Below, piece by piece: positions 52,322 to 60,782 of a DNA stretch of 64,000 bases. The notes under the pieces are model-generated. The model did not search any database. It saw nothing but the letters and a program-made list of their open reading frames with translations, and had not been told where the DNA came from. Source of the DNA: Salinimicrobium sp035607535 (GTDB taxonomy: Bacteria > Bacteroidota > Bacteroidia > Flavobacteriales > Flavobacteriaceae); NCBI RefSeq assembly GCF_035607535.1, contig NZ_JAYDZX010000001.1:372001-436000 (forward strand), written 5' to 3'. Each line of letters begins with the position of its first letter. The stretch's first letter is position 1. The position numbers and the translations under genes were made by a program.

Positions 52322-52355
52322 TACGGTTTTTGATTCTTAGCCACAAACACTAAAT

Positions 52356-52874
52356 ATGAAAAAACTCTTCCTTCTTTCTTTGATCCTTTTTGGTGTAAGC
52401 GGGTATGCTCAGGAATTTTCTGCCGATGCTGGGTACAGTGAAGTCTTTAAGCAACTGGAATTTTCGCCATTTGAGGAGATCACAATAGGTTTGAAGGAGG
52501 TAAGACCGAGTCTTGCTTTGCCTTTGCCCCAGCTTCCGGAAAGAGAATTTACTATTAGAGAAGTAGATTTTACCAGGAAAGAGGTTAAAAGACAGGTGAA
52601 CCTTATTGCGATGATGGAAAGAAAACGCTACGAAAAGGAGAAGGGCTCAGTTGATCTCGATTCCCCAATGCCAGATGTGAGCACCGGGGAAAAGGCCCTC
52701 ATTGAGATCACCAACGACATTAGGATGCGCGACCGCAGTTCAAACTTCGATATTTATACCGGACAAAAGAAAATTCCTGCTTATGAAGAAATGCAGACCC
52801 CGCTGTTCCGGCGCAATTATTCACCTTATTCCGGAAGAGGATATATTTCCCCTAACGTCTATTACAGCCCTTAA
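52356..52874 (+). CDS. Secreted protein of unknown function
   Basis: A 172-residue exported protein with an SPI signal MKKLFLLSLILFGVSGYAQ. The mature sequence is basic and low in cysteine: VNLIAMMERKRYEKEKGSV in the middle and a Tyr/Pro-rich end (NYSPYSGRGYISPNVYYSP). No family is recognised. It overlaps the end of the convergent CvfB gene by 4 bases. Confidence 0.65.
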   Translation: MKKLFLLSLILFGVSGYAQEFSADAGYSEVFKQLEFSPFEEITIGLKEVRPSLALPLPQLPEREFTIREVDFTRKEVKRQVNLIAMMERKRYEKEKGSVDLDSPMPDVSTGEKALIEITNDIRMRDRSSNFDIYTGQKKIPAYEEMQTPLFRRNYSPYSGRGYISPNVYYSP

Positions 52875-53701
52875 TTGAGATAAATTCCGTTTTCCTTTAT
52901 CTCGACCTTCCGTTGTTTGTAAAGGTTTCCTAATGCACGCTTAAAGCTCTTTTTGCTCATTTGCACCTCTTTTTGAACTTCTTGTGGAGAAGATTTATCT
53001 GTGAGCGGTAAAAAACCTCCTTTTATTTCAAGCAGCGTTAGAAGTTCCTGAGCATTAGGTTCAATACTACGATATCCGGGACGTTGCAATGTGATATCAA
53101 TTTTCCCGTCGGGGCGGGTTTTCTTTACAAATCCTTTAAGTCTGTCACCTACGTGCAATTTTTGAAATACATCATCCTTGTACAGCAGTCCTTTATGGAT
53201 CTCATTGACAATCACATTCCAGCCAAGTTCAGTTGGATTGGCAATGATCAAATCCACCTCTTCGTATGCTTCCACCGTTAACTGGGAGTTATCAAGGAAG
53301 GCATCTACTTTACTTGATCCAACCAACCTGTCTGTAAGTTCGTCGAGATAGCAGAAAATGAGATAGCGCTCTCCCTGGCGCATCTTTACTGCCTGTTCCT
53401 TAAAGGGCACAAAAAGATGTTTTTCAAGTCCCCAATCCATAAAAGCACCAATTTCACTCACCTCTACACATTTCAAAAAGCCAAATTCATCCAGCTTTAC
53501 AAAAGGTCTCAAGGTTGTTGCCACCGGTCGCTCCTCGTGATCCAGATAAACGAAAACTTTTATTTCATCCCCAATTTCAAAAGTCGCTGGTTTGTATTTA
53601 TTCGGTAACAATACCTCATTCCCGTCATCATCTTTAAGAAAAAGTCCGGGTTCTGTATCGCGATCGATCTTGAGGGTGTGATATTCTCCAATGGCAAGCA
53701 T
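52871..53701 (-). CDS. CvfB-like S1-type RNA-binding protein
   Basis: A 276-residue CvfB-family protein with S1-like beta-barrel domains: LKIDRDTEPGLFLKDDDGNEVLLPNKY near the N-terminus, the S1-type FGFLKCVEVSEIGAFMDWGLEKHLFVP (75-101), a second barrel region (VIVNEIHKGLLYKDDVFQKLHVGDRLKGFV), and a winged-helix end (GFLPLTDKSSPQEVQKEVQMSKKSFKRALGNLYKQ). CvfB proteins affect virulence gene and RNA metabolism in firmicutes; the role here is unknown. Confidence 0.88.
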   Translation of the reverse strand: MLAIGEYHTLKIDRDTEPGLFLKDDDGNEVLLPNKYKPATFEIGDEIKVFVYLDHEERPVATTLRPFVKLDEFGFLKCVEVSEIGAFMDWGLEKHLFVPFKEQAVKMRQGERYLIFCYLDELTDRLVGSSKVDAFLDNSQLTVEAYEEVDLIIANPTELGWNVIVNEIHKGLLYKDDVFQKLHVGDRLKGFVKKTRPDGKIDITLQRPGYRSIEPNAQELLTLLEIKGGFLPLTDKSSPQEVQKEVQMSKKSFKRALGNLYKQRKVEIKENGIYLN

Positions 53702-53717
53702 AAAATCAAATTTTTGG

Positions 53718-53725
53718 CAAAGTTA
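53718..53725 (-). promoter_or_regulatory. Candidate -7 box of the cvfB gene
   Basis: The minus strand reads TAACTTTG, 16 bases before the ATG, in the 38-base gap after menD. A GTG instead of TTG lies near the -33 position. Confidence 0.4.
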
Positions 53726-53739
53726 CTTATAATAAATGG

Positions 53740-55470
53740 CTATTTCACGAAGCTGAAATATTCCAGCAACACCTCATCATTTACTTTTCGCGGAGTGAAG
53801 ATCTCCAGAACCTTCGGCTTTTCTGAAGTGTCAAAAAAGCTGTTTAATTGTTGTTCTATTTCTTCGGAAGTTTTAGCTGAAGTATATTCAAAACCGTACA
53901 GGTCACAAACCGGTTTAGCATTGAGATCATGTACTGTCTCAAAATACTTGTCAAAAGTTTCAGTGTTCTTTTCCCCCGGGAGTATCCTGAAAATTCCGCC
54001 ACCCTGGTTATTGAGTATAATGATCCTGAAATTATTCGGAATATTTTTGTTCCACAATGCATTGCTGTCGTAGAAAAAGCTGAGATCTCCTGTGACCATC
54101 AACACCGGCTCTTTTGAGATCATCGCAGCCCCTACCGAAGTCGAAATACTGCCGTCAATCCCGCTGGTCCCGCGGTTACAGTAGATCTTCAGGCTTTCTT
54201 TCCATCTAAAGAGCTGGGCATATCTTATAACAGAACTATTGCCGAGGTGAAGAATGTAATTTTCGGGCACTGCCGGACAAATAAGCTGCATAGCCTTAAG
54301 ATCTGAATAAGGAATCCTTCCCATGTAATCCTCATGCTTCACTTTCCTCCTGCTCCTTACCTCCTGCCAGTACTCGGCATAATTACTTTCTGAAATCCCG
54401 GTAAGCGGCAAGAACTGACCGAAAAACGAATTGACCGAAGTTTCGAAATGCTTATTCAGACAAAAGAAGGTATTATATGCCTTTTTTGGATCCACATGCC
54501 AATGCTGTTTCGGTTGATAATTCCGAAGAAAGGCCTTGATCTTTTTGGAAACGATCATTCCTCCGAAGGTGAGGAGAATTTCCGGCTGCAGATTGTCAAA
54601 GAGCTGCTCCCGGTTCTCATCTTTTTCAATGGGACCTACAATGGTATCAATTCGAGTGAAGAAGTTTTCCTGGTGCACATTGGAGGTAGTTTCAGTAAAA
54701 ACAATGACAGAAGGATCATTAGCCAAACGATCTAAAAACTCCTGCTCCACTGCATTTGGCGGAGAAACCCCAATGATCACCATTTTTCTCGCAGCCTTGT
54801 TCCAAAGATCGGCATAAGCTTTCAACTGCTTTTTTGAGTAGGTTCTTTCAATGATCTCCGGAAGTATCTGGATAGGATTCACCTCCACATCCTCAACAGT
54901 TCCATAGAGCGGCTCGTAGAACGGCACGTTTATATGCACCGGCCCCTTCTCCTCTACCGCTTTGTTTAGGGCCAGATTGATCTCCCGCTCGTTATGCTTC
55001 TGAGATTCAAACTGCTTCTGCTGAAGTTTTTTATCAGTGGCCTCATTCTCCAAAACCAATTCAGAATGCAGATTAGCCGAGTACAAAATATGGTTCTCAA
55101 AAATGTTCTTTTGACGAATAGTTTGTCCGTCGCCAATATCTATGCGCTCGATTGGCCTATCAGCAGAGATCACAACGAGCGGAATGTCGCTGTAAAAAGC
55201 CTCCGCCACTGCCGGATAATAGTTGAGCAATGCCGATCCGGAAGTGCAGACCACCGCTACCGGTTTCTGCAGTTGCTGCGCCATACCAATAGCCACAAAA
55301 GCAGCACAGCGTTCGTCGACTACGCTGTAGGTTTTAATATTTGGATGATGTACGAATCCGTTGGTCAATGGCGCATTTCTGGAGCCGGGAGAGATCACCA
55401 CATGATGAATTCCCTTGGCTTCACATAGTGCGACTATAGATCTTGCGACCGGTATATTTGGGTGTTTCAA
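53740..55470 (-). CDS. menD: SEPHCHC synthase (MenD)
   Basis: A 576-residue thiamine-diphosphate enzyme that joins isochorismate and 2-oxoglutarate, the first committed step to menaquinone. Seen: the N-terminal VVISPGSRNAPL, VDERCAAFVAIGMAQ with the TPP-activating glutamate, VPFYEPLYG, RGTSGIDGSISTSVGAA and the TPP motif VTGDLSFFYDSNALWN. Length is normal. It follows menF by 100 bases, and the gap is mostly a dispersed palindrome. Confidence 0.95.
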   Translation of the reverse strand: MKHPNIPVARSIVALCEAKGIHHVVISPGSRNAPLTNGFVHHPNIKTYSVVDERCAAFVAIGMAQQLQKPVAVVCTSGSALLNYYPAVAEAFYSDIPLVVISADRPIERIDIGDGQTIRQKNIFENHILYSANLHSELVLENEATDKKLQQKQFESQKHNEREINLALNKAVEEKGPVHINVPFYEPLYGTVEDVEVNPIQILPEIIERTYSKKQLKAYADLWNKAARKMVIIGVSPPNAVEQEFLDRLANDPSVIVFTETTSNVHQENFFTRIDTIVGPIEKDENREQLFDNLQPEILLTFGGMIVSKKIKAFLRNYQPKQHWHVDPKKAYNTFFCLNKHFETSVNSFFGQFLPLTGISESNYAEYWQEVRSRRKVKHEDYMGRIPYSDLKAMQLICPAVPENYILHLGNSSVIRYAQLFRWKESLKIYCNRGTSGIDGSISTSVGAAMISKEPVLMVTGDLSFFYDSNALWNKNIPNNFRIIILNNQGGGIFRILPGEKNTETFDKYFETVHDLNAKPVCDLYGFEYTSAKTSEEIEQQLNSFFDTSEKPKVLEIFTPRKVNDEVLLEYFSFVK

Positions 55471-55496
55471 ATTTCAAAGGTTTTTCCTCCGCAACA

Positions 55497-55529
55497 AGAC
55501 CTCACAGGTTTTGGAAACCTGTGAGGTCT
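55497..55529. repeat. Dispersed palindrome between menF and menD
   Basis: A 14-bp perfect inverted repeat, arms AGACCTCACAGGTT and AACCTGTGAGGTCT, with a 5-base loop TTGGA. It has no T tract, so it is probably a mobile palindromic repeat rather than a terminator. Its stem-loop could still affect menD expression within the men run. Confidence 0.8.
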
Positions 55530-55570
55530 AATCTTAAACGGAAAATATATTTTTATCCAAATTTAAGAAT

Positions 55571-56734
55571 TTACTTAAACAGCACTCTTTTCATCGTCTC
55601 CGCCTTATTCACCGTCTCCTGCCACTCATCTTCGGCCACGGAATCTTTGGTGATCCCTCCGCCAACAAACAGCACCGCCTTTTCTTCTTCAATCTTCATA
55701 CAGCGGAGATTTACGTAAAGATCGGTTTCTATTTTTACCGCTCTATAAGCGAGGTTTTCTACATTTCTTCTTGTTCGACTTCGCTGTACATTTTTCTGAA
55801 CATTAATTTCTCCAAGAAATCCCGTGTAGAATTCCCTCTTATAATTTTCTTCTGAAAGAATGAATTCTTTTGCTTTTTCCTTCGGAAGTCCGCATACCGC
55901 CGGAGTTGGATGAAGGGCAGATACTATATTTTTAATACTAAAATTTGGAATTTCGTTCCTGGAATTTGAAATTTTCCCTATAATGTCCGTCCTCAGGTGC
56001 AAAAGATTTCCTGCCCTGGCGGTATGAGGATCTGATATTACCAGATCTTCCACACTCGAAGATTTTAGGCTCTCCACAATGGAGTCAGTCACAAATTGCT
56101 GCTCCTGCTGCTCCTTTTCGCCCCAGTTTACGTCGATGGTTCCAGAATATTTCTGCGTACCGGCCAGGGCCATGGTTTTAAAGCGACTGCCTTCAATTTT
56201 CAGCAGCGTTTCCGGCGTTGCGCCAAGCCAGCAGCCGACCTTCGGGTGAAACCAGCAATAGACAAAAGCTGCGGAATAAGTTTTAAGCAATTCATTGAAC
56301 AGCTTCAGCGGATTAGGATCATCCAGTTTCACCATTTCCTTCCGGGAGAGCACCACCTTCTCCATTTCTCCGGCTTTTAAAGCCTCAACTGCTTTCTTCA
56401 CCAGCTCAACATGAACCGACCTTTTTTCTTCCGGATTTTGCCTTTTTTGAAAGGTAACGGGAGTCGGAAATCCTTCAGAAACTACCTGCTCAAAAATGAA
56501 ATTTTCCGAAGCATTTTCAGGAAAAAGAATAGCTTTTATTTCTGAGGTGTCAAAAGGGGCAAAAACAAACCCGCTTTCGCTGAAGTCTTCAGTATAAATT
56601 AACTGGTCGTCCTGTTGTAAAAAAGCTGTTACTTCTCCTGAACTTCTCCCTATGACAGGCTTACGATAAGCCACAAAAGGCAGGTTTTGCAAATACTGAG
56701 CCTCCAGTTTTTGAAAAAAATCGGCTTCAGGCAT
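55571..56734 (-). CDS. menF: Isochorismate synthase
   Basis: A 387-residue chorismate-utilising enzyme that makes isochorismate. Seen: VVLSRKEMVKL, FVYCWFHPKVGCWLGATPETLLKI, MALAGTQKY, LHPTPAVCGLPKEKAKEFI and REFYTGFLGEI, followed by YVNLRCMKIEEEKAVLFVGGGIT. The residues for magnesium and chorismate binding are present. The start overlaps the end of the thioesterase gene by 8 bases. Menaquinone rather than siderophore synthesis is indicated by menD next to it. Confidence 0.93.
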   Translation of the reverse strand: MPEADFFQKLEAQYLQNLPFVAYRKPVIGRSSGEVTAFLQQDDQLIYTEDFSESGFVFAPFDTSEIKAILFPENASENFIFEQVVSEGFPTPVTFQKRQNPEEKRSVHVELVKKAVEALKAGEMEKVVLSRKEMVKLDDPNPLKLFNELLKTYSAAFVYCWFHPKVGCWLGATPETLLKIEGSRFKTMALAGTQKYSGTIDVNWGEKEQQEQQFVTDSIVESLKSSSVEDLVISDPHTARAGNLLHLRTDIIGKISNSRNEIPNFSIKNIVSALHPTPAVCGLPKEKAKEFILSEENYKREFYTGFLGEINVQKNVQRSRTRRNVENLAYRAVKIETDLYVNLRCMKIEEEKAVLFVGGGITKDSVAEDEWQETVNKAETMKRVLFK

Positions 56735-57155
56735 TGGTTTTCTTTTTCGGAAGTGTAATGGTCGTAAGCTTCACTACAGAAATCAGGTTTTCAGCTTCAT
56801 CGGTGATCCTGATGTTCCAGAGTTGTGTGGTGCGGCCTTTATGAAGATATGTAGCTTTTGCATAAACAAAACCTTCAGAAATACTTTTTAAATGATTGGC
56901 AGAGATCTCGATCCCGCGGACGAAAAACTCATCTGTGTTCAAAAAGACATAACTGGCAAGACTGCCCACGCTTTCGGCCAGCGCAACGGTAGCACCGCCG
57001 TGTAATACTCCGTCTGGTTGATGAACTTTAGAGGTCACAGGCATTTTGGCCACCAGGTAATCCTCCCCCACTTCAGTAAATTCAATATCAAGAGTTTCCA
57101 TGAGCGTGTTCTTCGATACTTTCTTCGACAGCTCAAGAATTTCCTCTTTGGTCAT
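56727..57155 (-). CDS. menI: PaaI-type hotdog thioesterase, probable DHNA-CoA hydrolase (MenI)
   Basis: A 142-residue hotdog-fold thioesterase; the start MTKEEILELSKK is chosen because a longer frame from 57251 gives an unlike N-terminus and overlaps the divergent gene. Seen: FTEVGEDYLVAKMPVTSKVHQPDG, the active-site HGGATVALAESVGS (conserved His-Gly-Gly and catalytic Glu), and IEISANHLKSISEGFVYAKATYLHKGRTTQLWNI. Placement directly before menF in a men run suggests hydrolysis of DHNA-CoA, the MenI step, which MenB output feeds. Confidence 0.8.
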   Translation of the reverse strand: MTKEEILELSKKVSKNTLMETLDIEFTEVGEDYLVAKMPVTSKVHQPDGVLHGGATVALAESVGSLASYVFLNTDEFFVRGIEISANHLKSISEGFVYAKATYLHKGRTTQLWNIRITDEAENLISVVKLTTITLPKKKTNA

Positions 57156-57202
57156 AGCAAATAGATTGGTTTCTTTGTAAAAGTACAAAACCACCCGATA
57201 AT

Positions 57203-57841
57203 ATGGATGAAAAGCAGGTTTCTTATCGCACCACAAATACCTATAGCACATTAAATGCTTTCACTGACAAAACTGAAAACGTCTGGGTGGTTTTCCACGG
57301 AATTGGTTACCTAAGTCGCTATTTTCTAAAATACTTTCGCCACCTTACCCAGGAGAAGAATTATATAATCGCGCCACAGGCGCCTTCAAAATACTATCTC
57401 AACGAAAAATATGAGCACGTTGGCGCCTCCTGGGCAACCCGTGAAAATACTGAACTGGAGATACAGAACGTGCTGGCATACCTGGATGAACTATACGAAC
57501 AGGAAGGTCTCAAAAATGCCAAAAACCTAATCCTTTTCGGCTACTCCCAGGGCGTCTCCATCGTCACCCGCTGGATCGCCCGGCGCCAGATCAATTGCTC
57601 CAAGCTCATCCTGAATTCCGGTCGCTTACCCAAAGAACTTAAGCCGGAAGATTTTATCTTTTTAAAAGAAACACAGATCTCCTTCGTCTATGGAACTGAA
57701 GATCCCTTTGTCAACAAAGAATTTCTGGAGTCGGAGGAAAAAAGGATCAGGGAATTATTTCCGAAGAATTTGAATTTTATTCCTTTTGATGGAGGGCATG
57801 AGGTGAATAAGGATGTGATTGGTAGACTTGTGGAGGAATAG
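57203..57841 (+). CDS. Alpha/beta-hydrolase (carboxylesterase-like)
   Basis: A 212-residue alpha/beta-hydrolase of the phospholipase/carboxylesterase type. Seen: VVFHGIGYLSRYF near the oxyanion region, the nucleophile elbow GYSQG (S115), a likely acid at VYGTEDPFV, and histidine in GGHEVN. No signal peptide, so cytoplasmic. It is divergent from menI with only 47 bases between the starts. The substrate is not known. Confidence 0.85.
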   Translation: MDEKQVSYRTTNTYSTLNAFTDKTENVWVVFHGIGYLSRYFLKYFRHLTQEKNYIIAPQAPSKYYLNEKYEHVGASWATRENTELEIQNVLAYLDELYEQEGLKNAKNLILFGYSQGVSIVTRWIARRQINCSKLILNSGRLPKELKPEDFIFLKETQISFVYGTEDPFVNKEFLESEEKRIRELFPKNLNFIPFDGGHEVNKDVIGRLVEE

Positions 57842-57870
57842 TGTTTTGCTGACCGCTCCGGCTGTTAGAA

Positions 57871-57955
57871 ACAAAAGGCAAAAGGCAAAAGGCAAGAACC
57901 AAGAGCCAGGAATCAAGAGACAAGAGACAAGAATCAAGAGCCAAGAGCCAAGATT
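57871..57955. repeat. Degenerate AAGGCAAA / CAAGAGCCAAGAG microrepeat
   Basis: An imperfect tandem tract of AAAAGGCA, AAGAGCCA, CAAGAGA and AATCAAGA units right after the hydrolase stop. Purine-rich on the plus strand throughout. No frame or promoter in it. Confidence 0.6.
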
Positions 57956-57976
57956 AAAGACTTTCTAAGTGCCGTC

Positions 57977-57997
57977 ATCCTGAACCGGTTTCAGGAT
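57977..57997. repeat. Dispersed ATCCTGAA...TTCAGGAT palindrome
   Basis: Arms ATCCTGAA and TTCAGGAT around CCGGT, abutting the stop of the lipoprotein gene at 57998. No T tract follows on the minus strand, so it is a repeat element first and at best a weak terminator. Confidence 0.6.
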
Positions 57998-58384
57998 CTA
58001 TTCATTACAAAAGAAAATTTCCTCTGCCTCACTTCCCCGGTTATTTATAAATTCCCTGCTCTCTTCGGGATCGAATTCTTCAATTATTTCCCCTTTACAA
58101 TTATACAGGTCTATTTCATTTACAGCATTGCAAAGTGGATCTGTCACCTGTTTATAAAAAACTGTCTCTCCCTCGTAAGTTGTTTTTAGAATAGAAACTC
58201 TACAGGAGTATTCTCCGCACCCCAGCTCTGCTATTAAATTTTGAAACCACTCAAGTTCTACAGGATTTTCTCCCGTACATGCATTTTGCAATATTAATGC
58301 TGAGCTGTCTATTACTTCATCATCACTACCACTGCAGGAGACCAAAATTGTATATAGAAACAACGTAAAGGTTATTTTTTTCAT
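57998..58384 (-). CDS. Small cysteine-containing lipoprotein
   Basis: A 128-residue SPII lipoprotein (LVSCSGS, C17). The mature part has CTGENPVELEWFQNLIAELGCGEYSC, YKQVTDPLC and LYNCKGEIIEEFDPEE, with six or more cysteines that could form disulfides after export. The start is followed by a normal signal. No family is recognised. It stands alone between repeat elements and a terminator region of dnaK. Confidence 0.7.
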   Translation of the reverse strand: MKKITFTLFLYTILVSCSGSDDEVIDSSALILQNACTGENPVELEWFQNLIAELGCGEYSCRVSILKTTYEGETVFYKQVTDPLCNAVNEIDLYNCKGEIIEEFDPEESREFINNRGSEAEEIFFCNE

Positions 58385-58552
58385 GTCGGCTTTTACTAAG
58401 ATGACTCAAAATCCATAAAAGGTTGCGTATTGCATCAAATAAGGTGACAATTTATTCAAAACATAGAGTACTTCTTCCTTAGTCAGTCATAAAAGAGACA
58501 CTAGCTCTTCTCCATTTTAAAAAGGTGCTGCTCTAAATTATCCTAAAACAAA

Positions 58553-58580
58553 AAAGCGCTGCCAAATTTGACAGCGCTTT
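58553..58580 (-). terminator. Intrinsic terminator downstream of dnaK
   Basis: Stem AAAGCGCTG (58553-58561) / CAGCGCTTT (58572-58580), with a T-rich run on the minus strand afterwards, about 70 bases past the dnaK stop. Confidence 0.82.
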
Positions 58581-58597
58581 TATATTCTCTCCAAAAT

Positions 58598-58644
58598 CCT
58601 CCCTCACTAAGGGGAGGTTAGAAACCTGCCTGCCGGCAGGCAGG
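58598..58644. repeat. Two palindromes in the dnaK 3' flank
   Basis: CCTCCC-TCACTAAG-GGGAGG (58598-58617) and the perfect 20-bp palindrome CCTGCCTGCCGGCAGGCAGG (58625-58644), three bases from the dnaK stop. Both are GC-rich against the AT-rich background, typical of dispersed repeats. They precede the true terminator. Confidence 0.7.
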
Positions 58645-58647
58645 GGT

Positions 58648-60585
58648 TTATTTTACTTCTTCGAAGTCAACGTCTTCTACATCGTCACCTTGCTTGGCGT
58701 CACCTCCGGCTTGTCCTCCGGTTGAACCCTGAGCTCCCGCTCCAGGTCCACCTTCAGGGCCACCAGGTTGTCCGCCGGCTTCGGCTTGTGCTTTGTACAT
58801 TTCTTCAGAAGCGACTTTCCATGCCTCATTGATTTTATCCAATGCCGGCTGAATAGTTTCTACTTCTTTAGTTTCATAAGCTTTCTTCAGCTCTTCCAAA
58901 GCATCTTCGATTGGCTTCTTCTTATCATCAGAAAGTTTATCTCCAAATTCTTTCAGCTGCTTTTCAGTCTGGAAGATCATAGCATCAGCTTCATTCAGCT
59001 TATCTACTTTTTCTTTGGCTTTTTTATCGCTTTCAGCATTCGCTTCAGCTTCCTGCTTCATCTTTTGGATCTCTTCTTCGGTAAGACCGGAAGAGGCCTC
59101 GATTCTAATATCCTGAGATTTACCGGTAGCTTTATCTGTAGCGCTTACTTTGATAATACCGTTAGCATCAATGTCAAAGGTCACTTCAATTTGAGGTGTT
59201 CCTCTTGGTGCCGGTGGAATTCCGTCAAGGTGGAATCTACCAATAGTTTTGTTATCGGCAGCCATTGGGCGCTCACCCTGTAACACGTGGATCTCAACAG
59301 ATGGCTGATTGTCGGCCGCAGTAGAGAATACCTGTGATTTCTTAGTTGGGATAGTTGTGTTAGACTCGATAAGTTTAGTCATTACACCTCCCATAGTTTC
59401 AATACCAAGAGACAGCGGAGTTACATCTAGAAGCAATACGTCTTTCACATCTCCTGTCAATACACCACCCTGGATCGCAGCACCAATGGCCACAACCTCA
59501 TCAGGGTTTACACCTTTAGATGGTTTCTTACCAAAGAACTTCTCAACTTCTTCCTGGATCTTAGGAATACGGGTTGATCCACCAACAAGAATTACCTCGT
59601 CGATATCACTTTTTGAAAGACCTGCATCGCTAAGTGCTTTTTGAACCGGATCCATAGAACGCTTCACAAGGTTATCGGCAAGTTGCTCGAATTTAGATCT
59701 TGTAAGAGTTTCTACAAGGTGCTTAGGTCCGCTAGCCGTAGCAGTTACGTATGGCAGGTTAATTTCAGTTTGAGAAGAAGAGGAAAGCTCAATTTTAGCT
59801 TTTTCTGCAGCTTCTTTCAAACGCTGAAGTGCCATAGGATCTTTTCTCAAGTCGATATCCTCAGCTTTCTGGAAAGTATCGGCAAGATAGTCGATGATCA
59901 CCTCATCAAAATCATCACCTCCAAGGTGAGTATCACCATTTGTAGAAAGTACTTCAAATACTCCGTCTCCTAATTCAAGGATAGAGATATCGAAGGTACC
60001 ACCACCAAGGTCATAAACAGCAATCTTTTGATCCTGAGATTTTTTGTCAAGTCCGTAAGCCAGTGCAGCTGCAGTTGGCTCGTTAATAATACGTCTTACT
60101 TTAAGACCAGCAATCTCCCCGGCTTCTTTTGTAGCCTGACGCTGAGAGTCATTAAAGTAAGCCGGTACGGTAATTACGGCTTCATTAACATCCTGTCCAA
60201 GATAATCTTCGGCAGTTTTCTTCATTTTCTGAAGCACCATCGCAGAAAGTTCCTGCGGAGTATACTTACGTCCGTCGATCTCCACACGCGGAGTATCATT
60301 ATCACCTTTTACTACTTTATAAGGAACCCTTCCGGCTTCTTTAGAAACTTCGGAATATTTGTTACCCATGAACCTCTTGATAGAGGAAATAGTTTTTTGC
60401 GGGTTGGTCACAGCCTGGCGCTTTGCAGGATCCCCTACTTTTATTTCGCCTCCTTCTACAAAAGCAATTACAGAAGGAGTAGTTCTTTTTCCTTCGGCGT
60501 TAGGTATTACCGTTGGCTCGTTACCTTCCATTACGGCAACACAGGAGTTGGTAGTACCTAAGTCGATTCCAATTATTTTACTCAT
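58648..60585 (-). CDS. dnaK: Molecular chaperone DnaK (Hsp70)
   Basis: A 645-residue Hsp70. Seen: the N-terminal IGIDLGTTNSCVAVMEG, the ATPase loops VYDLGGGTFDISILE and VGGSTRIPKIQ, the linker region VKDVLLLDVTPLSLGIETMGG with the substrate domain after it, and a Gly/Gln-rich tail that ends in EEVK-like acidic residues. It folds nascent and stress-damaged proteins with DnaJ and GrpE. No dnaJ or grpE gene lies next to it. An inverted repeat upstream (60672-60694) is a candidate regulatory site. No CIRCE element was found. Confidence 0.97.
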   Translation of the reverse strand: MSKIIGIDLGTTNSCVAVMEGNEPTVIPNAEGKRTTPSVIAFVEGGEIKVGDPAKRQAVTNPQKTISSIKRFMGNKYSEVSKEAGRVPYKVVKGDNDTPRVEIDGRKYTPQELSAMVLQKMKKTAEDYLGQDVNEAVITVPAYFNDSQRQATKEAGEIAGLKVRRIINEPTAAALAYGLDKKSQDQKIAVYDLGGGTFDISILELGDGVFEVLSTNGDTHLGGDDFDEVIIDYLADTFQKAEDIDLRKDPMALQRLKEAAEKAKIELSSSSQTEINLPYVTATASGPKHLVETLTRSKFEQLADNLVKRSMDPVQKALSDAGLSKSDIDEVILVGGSTRIPKIQEEVEKFFGKKPSKGVNPDEVVAIGAAIQGGVLTGDVKDVLLLDVTPLSLGIETMGGVMTKLIESNTTIPTKKSQVFSTAADNQPSVEIHVLQGERPMAADNKTIGRFHLDGIPPAPRGTPQIEVTFDIDANGIIKVSATDKATGKSQDIRIEASSGLTEEEIQKMKQEAEANAESDKKAKEKVDKLNEADAMIFQTEKQLKEFGDKLSDDKKKPIEDALEELKKAYETKEVETIQPALDKINEAWKVASEEMYKAQAEAGGQPGGPEGGPGAGAQGSTGGQAGGDAKQGDDVEDVDFEEVK

Positions 60586-60671
60586 AATTCTATAGGTTGT
60601 TATTTATTATTTCTGATTTTTTTTTGAACAACCACTTAAAGTCAATCATTATGCCAGCAGAAATTATATGA

Positions 60672-60694
60672 CAGGATGTCATTTTTGACACCTG
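60672..60694. promoter_or_regulatory. Inverted repeat between dnaK and the serine dehydratase gene
   Basis: CAGG-A-TGTCA-TTTT-TGACA-CCTG, arms nine base pairs with one unpaired A. It is 87 bases before the dnaK start and 89 before the divergent gene. A candidate heat-shock or other operator; the cognate regulator is not known. Confidence 0.45.
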
Positions 60695-60757
60695 AAGGTC
60701 GGCAAATGCTACAAATTTTGGCAAGGATTTTTATTCTGAAAATGCTGAATGGATTAT

Positions 60758-60765
60758 TACCTTTG
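60758..60765 (+). promoter_or_regulatory. Candidate -7 box of sdaA
   Basis: TACCTTTG matches TAnnTTTG, 17 bases before the ATG. TTCTG (60734-60738) lies at the normal spacing as a poor -33 element. Confidence 0.5.
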
Positions 60766-60782
60766 CGCGCTAAAGATTGAGA

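Noticed and set aside
57156..57251. Upstream extension of the menI-like frame
   Set aside because: It would overlap the start of the divergent hydrolase and has no family character.
57871..57955. Possible CRISPR-like short repeat array
   Set aside because: Units are 8-13 bases, imperfect and without spacers; it is a degenerate microrepeat.
58768..60561. Several long plus-strand frames opposite dnaK
   Set aside because: They arise from the codon bias of a highly expressed gene on the other strand and match nothing.
60646..60760. CIRCE element upstream of dnaK
   Set aside because: The 9-base arms with a 9-base spacer of CIRCE are absent; a different inverted repeat is present.
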